A stretch of DNA of 50,405 nucleotides from Candidatus Kuenenia stuttgartensis. GTDB taxonomy: Bacteria; Planctomycetota; Planctomycetia; Planctomycetales; Planctomycetaceae. Where the stretch lies: assembly GCA_945906725.1 (NCBI GenBank), contig CAMDRI010000017.1, positions 1 to 50,405 of the forward strand, written 5' to 3'. Below are positions 38,377-47,470 of the stretch, one piece after another (the stretch's first letter is position 1; each line of letters starts with the position of its first letter). The notes beneath the pieces are model-generated. The model was given only the letters and a program-made list of their open reading frames with translations, had not been told where the DNA came from and searched no databases. The position numbers and the translations under genes are program-made.

Positions 38377-41232
38377 ATGATCCAGTTTCAATTCCCCGAG
38401 CTGTTCTTGCTGGCGATTCCGTTGGCGTTCGCTTACCGGCGATGGGGAACGGCGATGGGTTTCACGGGCGTCTTGCGAGTCACGTTGCTGCTGTTGCTGT
38501 TGCTGGCGTTGACCGGGCCACGATGGAATCTAGGGGGCGAGGGGATCGACATCGTCGTTGTGGCGGATCGGTCACGATCGTTGCCGGCGAAAGCGAATGA
38601 GTCGATTCGGGAATTGATCAAAGACCTCGAACGGAATCGCAAGCGCAGTGACCGGATCGGGCTGGTGACATTCGGCGGCCGAGCGCAAGTTGAGCACACG
38701 TTATCTCGCAACAGTGAACTTGGAGCGTACACGCGCGAGGTGTTGCCCGACGGGTCGGATTTGAATGACGCGATTTCGTCGGCGCTCAATTTGGTCGAGC
38801 CGACTCGGCCGGCGCGGATTCTGGTTCTGTCGGACGGCGAGGCGAACGGAGCGTCGCCGATGTCGGCGGCGCGGCGTGCTCGCGAGGTGGGCGTGCCGGT
38901 GGACTTTCGGTTGTTCGAGCGGAATCGGCTTGGCGATCTGGCGATCGAATCGCTGACGCTGCCGGATACGGTCTCGCCGCGTGAGCCGTTTCAGTTCGCG
39001 GTTTGGGTGCAGGCCAGTCGCGAGGCTCACGGAGCAGTCCGCGTGCTGCGCGATGGGCAGGAGATCGCGAAGCTCGAACGGGATTTCGTGACGGGACCGA
39101 ACCGCGTGCTGTTCCGCGATCTGCTCGAAGAGGGGGGGATCACGAACTACTCGGCCGAGTTGGTCCTCGAAGGGGATCCGCTGGAAGAGAACAACCGCGG
39201 CGCGGGAGTCGTGCGGGTCGAGACCGCGCCGCGAGTGCTGGTGCTCAATCGCGATGGGCAGGAGGACAATCTCGTCCGCGCGTTGCAGGCGGCGCGGTTG
39301 CCGGTGGATGTCGCGTCGAGCAAGACGCATCCGCTGACTCAGGATTCGCTGGATAAATACCGGGCGGCGATTGTCGAGAACGTTCCAGCGGCGGACTTCG
39401 GGCGGCTCAAGATGGAGCGGCTGGCGCAGTGGGTCGAAGACCTCGGCGGCGGTTTGTTGGTGACGGGCGGCGAGCGAAGCTTCGGCGTCGGCGGCTACTT
39501 CAAGAGTCCGCTGGATGACCTCTTGCCGGTTTCGATGCAGTTGCGCGAGGAGCATCGCAAGAACCGCGTTGCGATCGCTATCGCGCTCGATCGGTCTGGG
39601 AGCATGTCCGTGCCGGTGAAGGGAGGCAAGGTGAAGATGGACCTCGCCAACCTGGGCACGGCCGAGTGCATCAAAATGCTCTCACCATCGGACAAGGTGG
39701 CGGTCTTCGCGGTGGACAGCGCTCCGCACCTCATCCAAGGATTGCGGAACGTCGATGATCCGGAAGCGATCATCTCAAACGTCCTCCGCATTCAGAGCAT
39801 GGGTGGCGGGATCTACGTTTACGAAGCTTTGGTCGCGGCGGGCAGCGAACTGATGAAGGCGGGTGAGTTCTCGACGCGGCATATCATCCTGTTCTCGGAT
39901 GCTCAGGACAGCGAGGAACCGGGGGACTACAAGACGTTGCTGAAGAAGTACGCCGACGCCGGCATCACGGTGAGCGTGATTGGCCTGGGCACCGATCACG
40001 ACATCCATTCGGAGTTGCTCAAGGACATCGCGAAGCTCGGCGGCGGCAACATCATGTTCTCGGACGACGCCGAAGAACTGCCGCGACTGTTCACGCAGGA
40101 CACGATGAGCATCGCTCGGAACACGTTCATCAAGCACGACCCGGAGATTCATCCGGCCGACGGCATCCCCGGCAAGCTCCTGCCCGACGCGCGGCTGATG
40201 GGGGAACTCGGTCGCGGCCCGTTCCCGTCGACGATGGGCTACAACCTCAGCTATCTGAAACCCGAGGCGACGGGGGCCGTGATCTCGACCGACGAATACA
40301 ACGCCCCTTGGCTGGCATTCTGGTATCGCGGGCTGGGTCGAGTCGCCGCGCTGTCGATCGAAGTTGACGGGCCGCACTCCGGGCCGTTCGCTTCGTGGGA
40401 CAACTACGCGGACTTTCTCGTGACGCAGACTCGCTGGTTGCTCAACAGCGCATCACCGGATGACGTTTTCGTGGCGATGCAGCAGGAGGGGCAAGAGGCG
40501 GTCGTCAACATCGAGCTTGATCCCGATCGAGGCAACAAGCATCGCTCGGATGCGCCGACGCTATTCGTCGTCCCGCCCGGCGACGAACGGACACAAGCGA
40601 CGACCCCCGACTTCGTGTGGACCGGTCCCAACTCGTTACAGGCTCGATTCCGCTTGGAGCAAACCGGGACGTATCGGACACTGGTCCGCGCGGCGGGGAA
40701 GAACTCGCGCGAGTTTGTGCGCGGCCCGACGGTTACGCTGCCGTACTCGCCGGAGTTTGCGCCGCGACAAGGCTTACCCTCTGGTCGCGAGTTGCTGTCC
40801 GACATCGCGAAGCTGTCGAACGGCCGCGAGCGAACCGATATTCTTTCCGTCCTGGCCGACCCGCCGCGCAGCGTGCAGACACGCTCGCTGTTGCCGCTAC
40901 TGTTTTTGCTCAGTCTGGTCGTGCTGATGCTGGAGATCGCCGGCCGTCGGCTGTCGTGGTGGGAGACGTTCCCGTGGTGGCGTCGTGCCGCTGGTGCCGC
41001 CGAATTGACGTCCGACATCCCGCGAGCGGCCGAAGCGAATTCGTCGTGGTGGAAGAGCCTGCGTCCCAAACGAGTTCGCCGCCGAGTGGTGGTCACGCCG
41101 ACAACCATAGAGGCTTCACCGACCCCGAAAAGCATCGTGCCTCCGAAAGTCACTACGACACCGAAGACGACGGTCTCGGCCGCCGACCTGTTCGAGCAGG
41201 CGAAGCGACGGGCGTCGAATCGGCTGAAGTGA
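38377..41232 (+). CDS. Membrane protein with two VWA domains and a glutamine-amidotransferase-like middle
   Basis: A 951-residue protein. Two N-terminal transmembrane segments (L-F-L-L-A-I-P-L-A-F-A, V-T-L-L-L-L-L-L-L-A-L) are followed by VWA 1 with MIDAS D-R-S-R-S near 69. Residues 280-385 have the class-I amidotransferase-like fold common in these proteins (G-G-G-L-L-V-T-G-G-E-R-S-F-G). VWA 2 has MIDAS D-R-S-G-S near 409. Another transmembrane helix (L-L-P-L-L-F-L-L-S-L-V-V-L-M-L-E) lies near 845, then a basic/Thr-Pro tail. The architecture is that of BatA-like or YfbK-like planctomycete proteins, often paired with MoxR ATPases. A MoxR-like gene exists at 2628 but far away. Role unproven. 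Confidence 0.85.
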   Translation: MIQFQFPELFLLAIPLAFAYRRWGTAMGFTGVLRVTLLLLLLLALTGPRWNLGGEGIDIVVVADRSRSLPAKANESIRELIKDLERNRKRSDRIGLVTFGGRAQVEHTLSRNSELGAYTREVLPDGSDLNDAISSALNLVEPTRPARILVLSDGEANGASPMSAARRAREVGVPVDFRLFERNRLGDLAIESLTLPDTVSPREPFQFAVWVQASREAHGAVRVLRDGQEIAKLERDFVTGPNRVLFRDLLEEGGITNYSAELVLEGDPLEENNRGAGVVRVETAPRVLVLNRDGQEDNLVRALQAARLPVDVASSKTHPLTQDSLDKYRAAIVENVPAADFGRLKMERLAQWVEDLGGGLLVTGGERSFGVGGYFKSPLDDLLPVSMQLREEHRKNRVAIAIALDRSGSMSVPVKGGKVKMDLANLGTAECIKMLSPSDKVAVFAVDSAPHLIQGLRNVDDPEAIISNVLRIQSMGGGIYVYEALVAAGSELMKAGEFSTRHIILFSDAQDSEEPGDYKTLLKKYADAGITVSVIGLGTDHDIHSELLKDIAKLGGGNIMFSDDAEELPRLFTQDTMSIARNTFIKHDPEIHPADGIPGKLLPDARLMGELGRGPFPSTMGYNLSYLKPEATGAVISTDEYNAPWLAFWYRGLGRVAALSIEVDGPHSGPFASWDNYADFLVTQTRWLLNSASPDDVFVAMQQEGQEAVVNIELDPDRGNKHRSDAPTLFVVPPGDERTQATTPDFVWTGPNSLQARFRLEQTGTYRTLVRAAGKNSREFVRGPTVTLPYSPEFAPRQGLPSGRELLSDIAKLSNGRERTDILSVLADPPRSVQTRSLLPLLFLLSLVVLMLEIAGRRLSWWETFPWWRRAAGAAELTSDIPRAAEANSSWWKSLRPKRVRRRVVVTPTTIEASPTPKSIVPPKVTTTPKTTVSAADLFEQAKRRASNRLK

Positions 41233-41376
41233 GACCGAAATTCACATCGCCTCGAATTTCAATTTGTGGCATAGTCCTCGTTCATCCGTAGACCGGCCAC
41301 CTATGTCTGGTTCCGCTAAAGGCGGATTTAAATGTAGGCATCCGAACTACGAAGTCCTCGCCGCCGCCGATTTGCC

Positions 41377-42942
41377 ATGCCTGGTTCACACAACAATTCT
41401 CGATGTCTCACTTCGCGGCTTGCGGCTTGCGCGACACTCGTATTGCTGGCTGTTACGTCTCAGCCGTCGACCGCGCAGCCATCCAAAGCAACGAAGGCCG
41501 AGCGTGCTCTCGCGAATCTGCAAGCTCGGCATCGCGAAGCTCACAAGCTCTTCGCCGACGACCTGGAACGAGTGGCTCAAATCTGCGAAGTGAACGATCT
41601 GAAAGAGATCGCGGTGCGAGTTCGACGGCTTGCCGTTCCTGTCGATCCCGATGTGTTGCGATTTGAACCGTTGCCTCGACAGGTGCAGCCGCAGATTCCG
41701 GCACCGGCGGAGGATGAGTTCTCGTGGCAAGCGGAACTGCGAACGTATCGCAAAGCGTACGCGATCGAATTGGACAAGCTCGCCTCGCAAGCGGTGAAGG
41801 CGGGGCTACCCAGCTACGCCTTCCAACTGATTCGCGAGGTCGCGTTTCATGATTCCGATCACGTTCGCGCCCGACGGCTGGTGGGGTTCGTGCGGTACAA
41901 AGAAGAATGGGTCTCGCCGTTCGAGGCGACGAAGCTCAAGAACAAAGAAGTCTGGACGGCGCAGTGGGGTTGGCTGCCGGGGTCACATGTCGCTCGCTAC
42001 GAGAAGGGGGAACGGCTCAACGGCATTCGCTGGGTCACGGCCGAACGGGATGCGCAGCTTCGCGGCGACTTCAGCAATGCCTGGGCGATTCGCACCGAGC
42101 ATTATTTGCTCAAGACGAACTTCAGTTTGGAACACGGCGTGGCCCTGGCGTCGTCGTTGGAGGAATTTCACGGTTTCTTCGAGCAGACCTTCGCTGGGTT
42201 CTTCAACGACCCGAAGCGGCTTCAATCGCTGTTCGAGAAGCCGGATGCCGCCGCGCGGGCCACCGCGAAGCCGTTTCAGATCCATTTCTTTCGTTCACGG
42301 GATGAGTACATCGCCAAGCTTCAAAAGAAATATGGCCAGCAGATCACGATCACGAACGGCTTGTACGACACGGATGACCTGATCGTTTACAGCTTCCACA
42401 ACCCGATGGAACCGGCCGAGCCAACGCTGTACCACGAGGCGACGCATCAGTTGCTGGCGGCGCATCTCAAGCCGAGTCCAGTGATTGCACGCGAAGAAAA
42501 CTTCTGGCTGATTGAAGGGATCGCCTGCTACATCGAGTCATTTCGTGTGGCGGACGGCGAAGTCAGTCTCGGCGATCCGCGCTTCTTGCGGTTCGAGTCG
42601 GCGCGGTTTCGCAAGCTGAAGGACGGCTACTACCTGCCGCTGGCCGAGTTCACCGCGATGGGCAAGGACGCTTTCCAACGACACCCGGAGATCAAGAACA
42701 ACTACAGCCAAGCGTCCGGGCTCGTGCATTTCTTCATGCACTACGAAGGTGGCCGGTATCGAGATGATCTGATCGAGCATCTACGAGATGTCTACAAGCA
42801 GGCAGAGTCTGGCCGCCGGCCAAGGGCACTTGAGATTCTCATCGGCTCGAACTTCGCCGAATTAGATCAGCAGTACGGCGAGTATGTGCTCAAAGTGTCG
42901 AAGTCATTGAAGGAGGGCTTCTCGACGCCTACGGATCGCTGA
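41377..42942 (+). CDS. Exported HExxH metallopeptidase-like protein (DUF1570-type)
   Basis: A 521-residue protein with an N-terminal signal (L-A-A-C-A-T-L-V-L-L-A-V-T). A helical region at 35-200 is followed by the peptidase-like part: Y-H-E-A-T-H near 353-357 is the zinc-binding H-E-x-x-H, and L-I-E-G-I-A-C-Y-I-E about 35 residues later gives the third ligand Glu, as in gluzincins. Then A-S-G-L-V-H-F-F-M-H-Y. This corresponds to DUF1570-type proteins of planctomycetes. Periplasmic or surface; substrate unknown. Confidence 0.82.
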   Translation: MPGSHNNSRCLTSRLAACATLVLLAVTSQPSTAQPSKATKAERALANLQARHREAHKLFADDLERVAQICEVNDLKEIAVRVRRLAVPVDPDVLRFEPLPRQVQPQIPAPAEDEFSWQAELRTYRKAYAIELDKLASQAVKAGLPSYAFQLIREVAFHDSDHVRARRLVGFVRYKEEWVSPFEATKLKNKEVWTAQWGWLPGSHVARYEKGERLNGIRWVTAERDAQLRGDFSNAWAIRTEHYLLKTNFSLEHGVALASSLEEFHGFFEQTFAGFFNDPKRLQSLFEKPDAAARATAKPFQIHFFRSRDEYIAKLQKKYGQQITITNGLYDTDDLIVYSFHNPMEPAEPTLYHEATHQLLAAHLKPSPVIAREENFWLIEGIACYIESFRVADGEVSLGDPRFLRFESARFRKLKDGYYLPLAEFTAMGKDAFQRHPEIKNNYSQASGLVHFFMHYEGGRYRDDLIEHLRDVYKQAESGRRPRALEILIGSNFAELDQQYGEYVLKVSKSLKEGFSTPTDR

Positions 42943-42952
42943 CGTGCCCGGT

Positions 42953-43112
42953 CCCCTCTCCCTCTGGGAGAGGGCTAGGGTGAGGGAACCATGTCGCGAT
43001 TGACAATCATCATTTTCACGATTTGGCTGGCGCTGCGAATTTCAATTGAGCTTCAACCGCCGTTCCGTCCCTCACCCGGCCTATCGGCCACCCTCTCCCA
43101 AAGGGAGAGGGG
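42953..43112. repeat. Inverted pair of palindromic intergenic repeats
   Basis: CCCCTCTCCCTCTGGGAGAG (from 42953) continues to 42986 with GGGCTAGGGTGAGGG. At 43069-43112 the opposite orientation reads CCCTCACCC ... CCCTCTCCCAAAGGGAGAGG. Each folds alone (CCCTCTCCC/GGGAGAGGG) and the two can pair with each other. This sequence type is a common bacterial intergenic palindrome. The interval between the copies is non-coding and lies between two convergent genes. Confidence 0.8.
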
Positions 43113-43124
43113 ATAGTAGGGTGC

Positions 43125-43916
43125 CTATTCGCTTTGTGTGACGTTCTTCAGGTAGGCCAGCGCGCGTTCGGCGTCGCGGGTTGCGTTGTCGCTGTTGGTC
43201 CGATCGACGGTGAGCCAGCCGTGATACTCAGCTTCAGTGAGCAACGCGATCAGTTCCAGCCAATCGACTTCGCCGCGACCGAAGACGACCTCCTGACCGG
43301 AGCCGTCGATGTCACGCACGCCGTCGCGCGCGGTGACGTGCAGGACGTGTTGGTGCAACTCGCGGTACGCGGCGATGGCGTCGCGGCCGCACATCGCGAA
43401 GACGGCGGGATCGAAATTGATGCCGACGAGTCCCTCGGTGATCTTGGAAAGCAATTCCTTCAGATCGGCTGCCGAATCGCGAGTTGGGGTGATGGCAAGT
43501 GTGGTGCCGACTCGGTTGCTGTGCCGGGCGACGTCGCTGAGCACGTCGATCAGCAACTTGTAGTCTTCGGAGTCCTTGTCAGACGGAATCGCACCGACGC
43601 GAGCGACGACAATCGGAACGTGAAGTTGATAGGCGAATTCCAATGTTTGCTTCAGGCCGGAGATGCGGGCCTCGATTTGTTCGGGATCGTACAAGCTCCG
43701 TCGAGTGGGGAACGCGAGCGACGAAATCGTCAGTCCTTCGATTTCAAGGTCGTGCCGGAGTTGCCTCCGACCGCTGTCAGAGAGCTCGGTTGGTCGAAGT
43801 TCTTGTCGGGCATTGAACTGAATTCCGGTCGCCCCCAGCTCGACGGCGGCATGAATCGCCCGGCGAATGGGCTGCGGGAGGCAATGACAGGCGACGGCTC
43901 GACGCAGCGGTTCCAT
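43125..43916 (-). CDS. Sugar phosphate isomerase/epimerase-like TIM barrel
   Basis: A 263-residue protein; the ATG at 43916 has GGAG 7 nt upstream. (Beta/alpha)8 pattern of the xylose isomerase-like/AP endonuclease 2 family: A-A-V-E-L-G-A-T-G-I-Q-F-N-A, E-G-L-T-I-S-S-L-A-F-P, Y-Q-L-H-V-P-I-V-V-A-R-V-G, V-G-I-N-F-D-P-A-V-F, H-V-T-A-R-D-G, and G-R-G-E-V-D-W. These supply the metal-site acidic and His residues typical of the family, though D-P-A-V-F replaces the usual D-P-x-N/H. Cytoplasmic; the substrate (a ketose or sugar phosphate) is unknown. Confidence 0.85.
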   Translation of the reverse strand: MEPLRRAVACHCLPQPIRRAIHAAVELGATGIQFNARQELRPTELSDSGRRQLRHDLEIEGLTISSLAFPTRRSLYDPEQIEARISGLKQTLEFAYQLHVPIVVARVGAIPSDKDSEDYKLLIDVLSDVARHSNRVGTTLAITPTRDSAADLKELLSKITEGLVGINFDPAVFAMCGRDAIAAYRELHQHVLHVTARDGVRDIDGSGQEVVFGRGEVDWLELIALLTEAEYHGWLTVDRTNSDNATRDAERALAYLKNVTQSE

Positions 43917-43936
43917 GCGGAATCTCCGGGGTTTTC

Positions 43937-43983
43937 GTGGCGGATGCGTCTCGCATCCGACCGCTGCGAGACGCATCGGCCAC
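43937..43983. repeat. Strong hairpin upstream of the epimerase gene
   Basis: GTGGC plus GATGCGTCTCGCA (43943-43955) pairs with TGCGAGACGCATC (43965-43977) and GCCAC (43979-43983), leaving one G-G mismatch and a 9-nt loop. Lies 21 nt upstream of the epimerase ATG, on the transcribed side. REP-like, or a translation/transcription control structure. Confidence 0.7.
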
Positions 43984-44607
43984 TTGGACAGCCTTTTTCC
44001 GGGTCTGGCGGACTTTGTCAACCGCCGGGTTGGGTTTCCGACCTCTTTGGATCGAAATGTCGACTTAGGGGATTGCAAATCTGAAGGCGAGGTTGATTTA
44101 ATCTCGCCCCGTCTGATGACGTCGGGAGCAAGGTGGCTCGCCGTTGTAATGCTCGCCGATCCTCGTGGCAGAGACGCCGTGAGGTTGGTCTCGAAAGGTC
44201 TCGTCCCGCCAGAGCAATTCGCTCGCTCGTCATGACCTGCCTGCGCGAGTCCGACCGGAACTCGCAGCTTCCGCCCAAAACTTCCCCGTGGCTGGAAACT
44301 AGCGAACTCGGTTGGGCTGATTGGCCCCCGCGAAGTTTCGTCGTCAGGGCCGAAGCTGCTCCGGCAATTCTCCCACGACGACGATTGCTCCTCGTTTGAA
44401 AGGACTCAGCCCCTCGAATGGATTCCGCCTCGAGTTGCGCTCGTGGCAAATTGACTTCGCAAGTCGTCGCTGGTTCATAGCGCAGACTCAACGCGATCCC
44501 AACAAGCTTTGCCGTCTGCCTGCCGATAGAGAGTTTTGCCAAACCCGCCTCCCGCCGTCCGTTTTCTCAACAACATGGTCTCATTGATGGGACCGAGCGT
44601 AGGAATC
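43984..44607. other. Long interval without a recognisable gene
   Basis: About 620 nt between the divergent epimerase and cyanophycin synthetase genes. Frames on both strands are open in places but read as Ser/Arg-rich chance translations. One stretch (about 44140-44290) resembles intergenic material I think I have seen repeated in planctomycete genomes, but I cannot prove it. Promoters of both flanking genes should lie here. Confidence 0.4.
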
Positions 44608-47304
44608 ATGGAATTTAGAAAAGTTCAGGCACTTCGCGGTCCGAACGTTTGGGCAAATTTTCCGGTCTTGGAAGTCTGGGTCGACCTGGGCAAATTCAAA
44701 GACAAATCCTCCGATGAGATTCCCGGCTTCAATGACCGGTTGATGACTTGGCTGCCCACGATGATCGAGCATCGTTGCAGCGTCGGAGAGCGCGGCGGTT
44801 TCTTTCAGAGGCTGCGGCGTGGAACTTATCTGGCTCACACTCTTGAGCATGTTTCGATCGAGTTGCAAACGCTGGCCGGACACGTCGTCGGCTTTGGCCG
44901 TGCTCGCGAGAGTAACGAGGACGGCGTCTACAAAGTCGCGATCCAATACATCGAGGAAGACGTCTGTCGCGAAACCATCAAGTTGGCTCGCGAGCTGATC
45001 CTGGCCGCGGTTCATGGCCACGAGTTTGATGTCGCCGGTGCGATCGAGAAGCTCAAGGAAATGGCGCAAGACATTGGCCTCGGTCCCAGCACAAAGGCGA
45101 TCGTCAACGCCGCAACGGCGCGAGGCATCCCGTATCGGCGGCTCAACAAAGGCAGCTTGATTCAGTTCGGGTTCGGCACGAAGCAGCGTCGCATTCTCGC
45201 GTCCGAGACGGACCGCACGACTGCCATCGCCGAGTCGATCGCACAGGACAAGAATCTGACTCGCGATCTGCTGTCCGGGATTGGAGTTCCGGTTCCCGAA
45301 GGCCGACCGGTCGAATCGGCGGACGATGCTTGGGAAGCTGCCGAAGAAATCGGCGTACCGGTCGTGGTCAAACCGCAAGACGGCAATCAAGGCCGCGGTG
45401 TGACCACGAATCTCACGACCAAAGAGCAAGTCGTGCGGGCGTACGAGATCGCCTACGACGAAAGCTCGGCAGTCATCGTCGAGAAATACATTCCCGGCTG
45501 CGATTATCGGCTGCTGATTATCGGCGGCGAGCTGATCGCGGCGGCTCGGCGAGAACCGGCCAACGTCATTGGTGACGGACTGCACACGATTCAGCAACTG
45601 ATCGATATCGTCAATCAAGACCCGCGGCGCGGCGAACATCACGGCACAGTGCTCAGCAAGATTCACGTCAACGATGCCGCGCAAGTGGTACTCAAAGAGC
45701 AAGGGCTTACGGCGGACTCCGTTCCGCCCGCCGGACAGCGTGTGCTCATTCGCCGCAACGCGAATCTTAGCACCGGCGGCACGGCGGTTGACGTCACTGA
45801 CAAGGTTCATCCCGAATGGCGTGCTCGCGCGGTCGAGGCCGCTCGTATGGTCGGCTTGGACGTCGCTGGAATCGACGTGGTGGCGATCGACATTGCTCAG
45901 CCTTGCGAACCGGGGACCGGGGCGATTGTCGAAGTCAACGCGGCTCCTGGATTGCGAATGCACCTTTGTCCGAGTTCCGGCCAACCGCGACCTGTCGGCG
46001 AGGCAATCATTGGCACGCTGTTTCCCGAAGGAGACAACGGTCGCATTCCGATCGTCGCCGTCACCGGCGTGAACGGCAAGACGACGACCACGCGGTTCAC
46101 GGCTCACATTCTGAAGGGGACCGGCAAGACAGTCGCTTACACCTGCACCGATGGCATCTACATCGACGACCGGCGCATCGACAACGGCGATTGCAGCGGC
46201 CCACAAAGTGCTCGCAATGTCCTGCTCAATCCGGAAGTCGAGATGGCCGTGCTGGAGACTGCTCGCGGCGGAATCCTGCGTGCCGGTTTGGGCTTCGATA
46301 AATGCGATGTCGCGGTTGTGACCAATATCGGCGAAGGGGATCACCTCGGTCTGTCGGATATCGAAACGCTGGAAAAACTGGCTCAAGTGAAACGAGTGAT
46401 CGTGGATGTCGTTCCGGCGACCGGTTACGCGGTGCTTAACGCGACTGATCCACACACGGTTGAGATGGCTCCCAAGTGCAAAGGCAAGGTCATTTTCTTT
46501 GCCATTGATGGGCAGCATCCGGTGATCCTCGAACATCGTGCGAAAGGTGGCCGAGCCATCTTCATCAAAGAGCATCACGTTGTGCTGGCTGAAGGGCTGC
46601 GTGAAGAACCGCTGGTCTCGCTCGACCGCATCCCGTTGACGCACGCCGGCAAGATCGGTTTCCAAGTTGAGAATTCGCTGTGCGCGATCGCGGCGGCCTG
46701 GGGTTTAGGTATCGGCTTAGATGTCATCCGCGACCGCGTCGATTCCTTTGCGGCGAACCTCGAAGCCAGCCCCGGCCGTTTCAATGTTCTGAAGATTCGC
46801 GGCGGGACTGTCATTGTCGATTATGGCCACAACAGTTCAGCGCTTTTGGCTTTGATCGACGCGCTGAAAAACTATCCACACACGCAACGCACCTGCGTGT
46901 ATTCGACGGCCGGTGATCGCCGCGATTGCGACATGCACCGCCAAGGGCAGCTTTTGGGCGAGTCGTTTGATCGAGTGATCGTCTATGAAGACCACTACCT
47001 CCGCGGGCGTGCCCCGGGCGAAATCATCCGGCTCATCCGACAGGGCATCGAGTCTGTCGAGTCGCGTCGCACTCAGCAGATTGAGGAAATCAGCGGCGCA
47101 GTCAAAGCTGTTGAGCGTGCCCTCTCGACCCAGCATCCTGGTGAGTTGATGCTCATCCAAGCCGACACCGTGGACGAGACGGTGGAGTATCTTCGCGGCT
47201 ACCTCGATAAGCTCGCTGCCGAAAGTGGCACCGGGCCAGATGGCTCTGCCGCTGAGGAAGTCAACTTTGCGGAGTTGAATGCGGTTCGCTCATTGGCACG
47301 CTAA
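44608..47304 (+). CDS. cphA: Cyanophycin synthetase
   Basis: An 898-residue protein; ATG 44608 (MEFRKVQALRGPNVW) fits the usual CphA start, with AGGA 5 nt upstream. N-terminal domain 1-160, then ATP-grasp from about 210 to 480 (V-P-V-V-V-K-P-Q-D-G-N-Q-G-R-G, V-E-K-Y-I-P-G-C-D-Y-R, E-V-N-A-A-P-G). A Mur-ligase-like domain has P-loop V-T-G-V-N-G-K-T-T near 485, E-T-A-R-G-G-I-L-R near 553, and V-D-Y-G-H-N-S near 738. CphA makes the Asp-Arg polymer cyanophycin from aspartate and arginine with ATP. No cyanophycinase (cphB) is adjacent. Family and length agree well. Confidence 0.95.
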   Translation: MEFRKVQALRGPNVWANFPVLEVWVDLGKFKDKSSDEIPGFNDRLMTWLPTMIEHRCSVGERGGFFQRLRRGTYLAHTLEHVSIELQTLAGHVVGFGRARESNEDGVYKVAIQYIEEDVCRETIKLARELILAAVHGHEFDVAGAIEKLKEMAQDIGLGPSTKAIVNAATARGIPYRRLNKGSLIQFGFGTKQRRILASETDRTTAIAESIAQDKNLTRDLLSGIGVPVPEGRPVESADDAWEAAEEIGVPVVVKPQDGNQGRGVTTNLTTKEQVVRAYEIAYDESSAVIVEKYIPGCDYRLLIIGGELIAAARREPANVIGDGLHTIQQLIDIVNQDPRRGEHHGTVLSKIHVNDAAQVVLKEQGLTADSVPPAGQRVLIRRNANLSTGGTAVDVTDKVHPEWRARAVEAARMVGLDVAGIDVVAIDIAQPCEPGTGAIVEVNAAPGLRMHLCPSSGQPRPVGEAIIGTLFPEGDNGRIPIVAVTGVNGKTTTTRFTAHILKGTGKTVAYTCTDGIYIDDRRIDNGDCSGPQSARNVLLNPEVEMAVLETARGGILRAGLGFDKCDVAVVTNIGEGDHLGLSDIETLEKLAQVKRVIVDVVPATGYAVLNATDPHTVEMAPKCKGKVIFFAIDGQHPVILEHRAKGGRAIFIKEHHVVLAEGLREEPLVSLDRIPLTHAGKIGFQVENSLCAIAAAWGLGIGLDVIRDRVDSFAANLEASPGRFNVLKIRGGTVIVDYGHNSSALLALIDALKNYPHTQRTCVYSTAGDRRDCDMHRQGQLLGESFDRVIVYEDHYLRGRAPGEIIRLIRQGIESVESRRTQQIEEISGAVKAVERALSTQHPGELMLIQADTVDETVEYLRGYLDKLAAESGTGPDGSAAEEVNFAELNAVRSLAR

Positions 47305-47470
47305 CCAATTGTCTGCCAGTTCGATGTGTGGACGTCGGTGATTGGTTGGTTGCACCTATGTCTCTGTGAATTGTTGCCTGCCTCTGTGGTTGGATTACCA
47401 GACTCGGTATAGATTGGCTGACTGATGTGTTTGGTCGAAGCCAATACTCTCCAACGGGTTTGAGAACTCC

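Noticed and set aside
2628-41232. Functional pairing of the MoxR ATPase (2628) with the VWA protein (38377)
   Set aside because: These families often pair, but the genes are 35 kb apart with no shared operon, so no link is claimed.
44018-44542. 174-codon minus-strand frame between the epimerase gene and cphA
   Set aside because: Ser/Arg-rich chance translation without ribosome binding site or recognisable domain; treated as intergenic.
44581-46665. 694-codon open frame on the minus strand
   Set aside because: It is the antisense shadow of cphA; the plus frame shows full ATP-grasp and Mur-ligase motifs, the minus translation has none.
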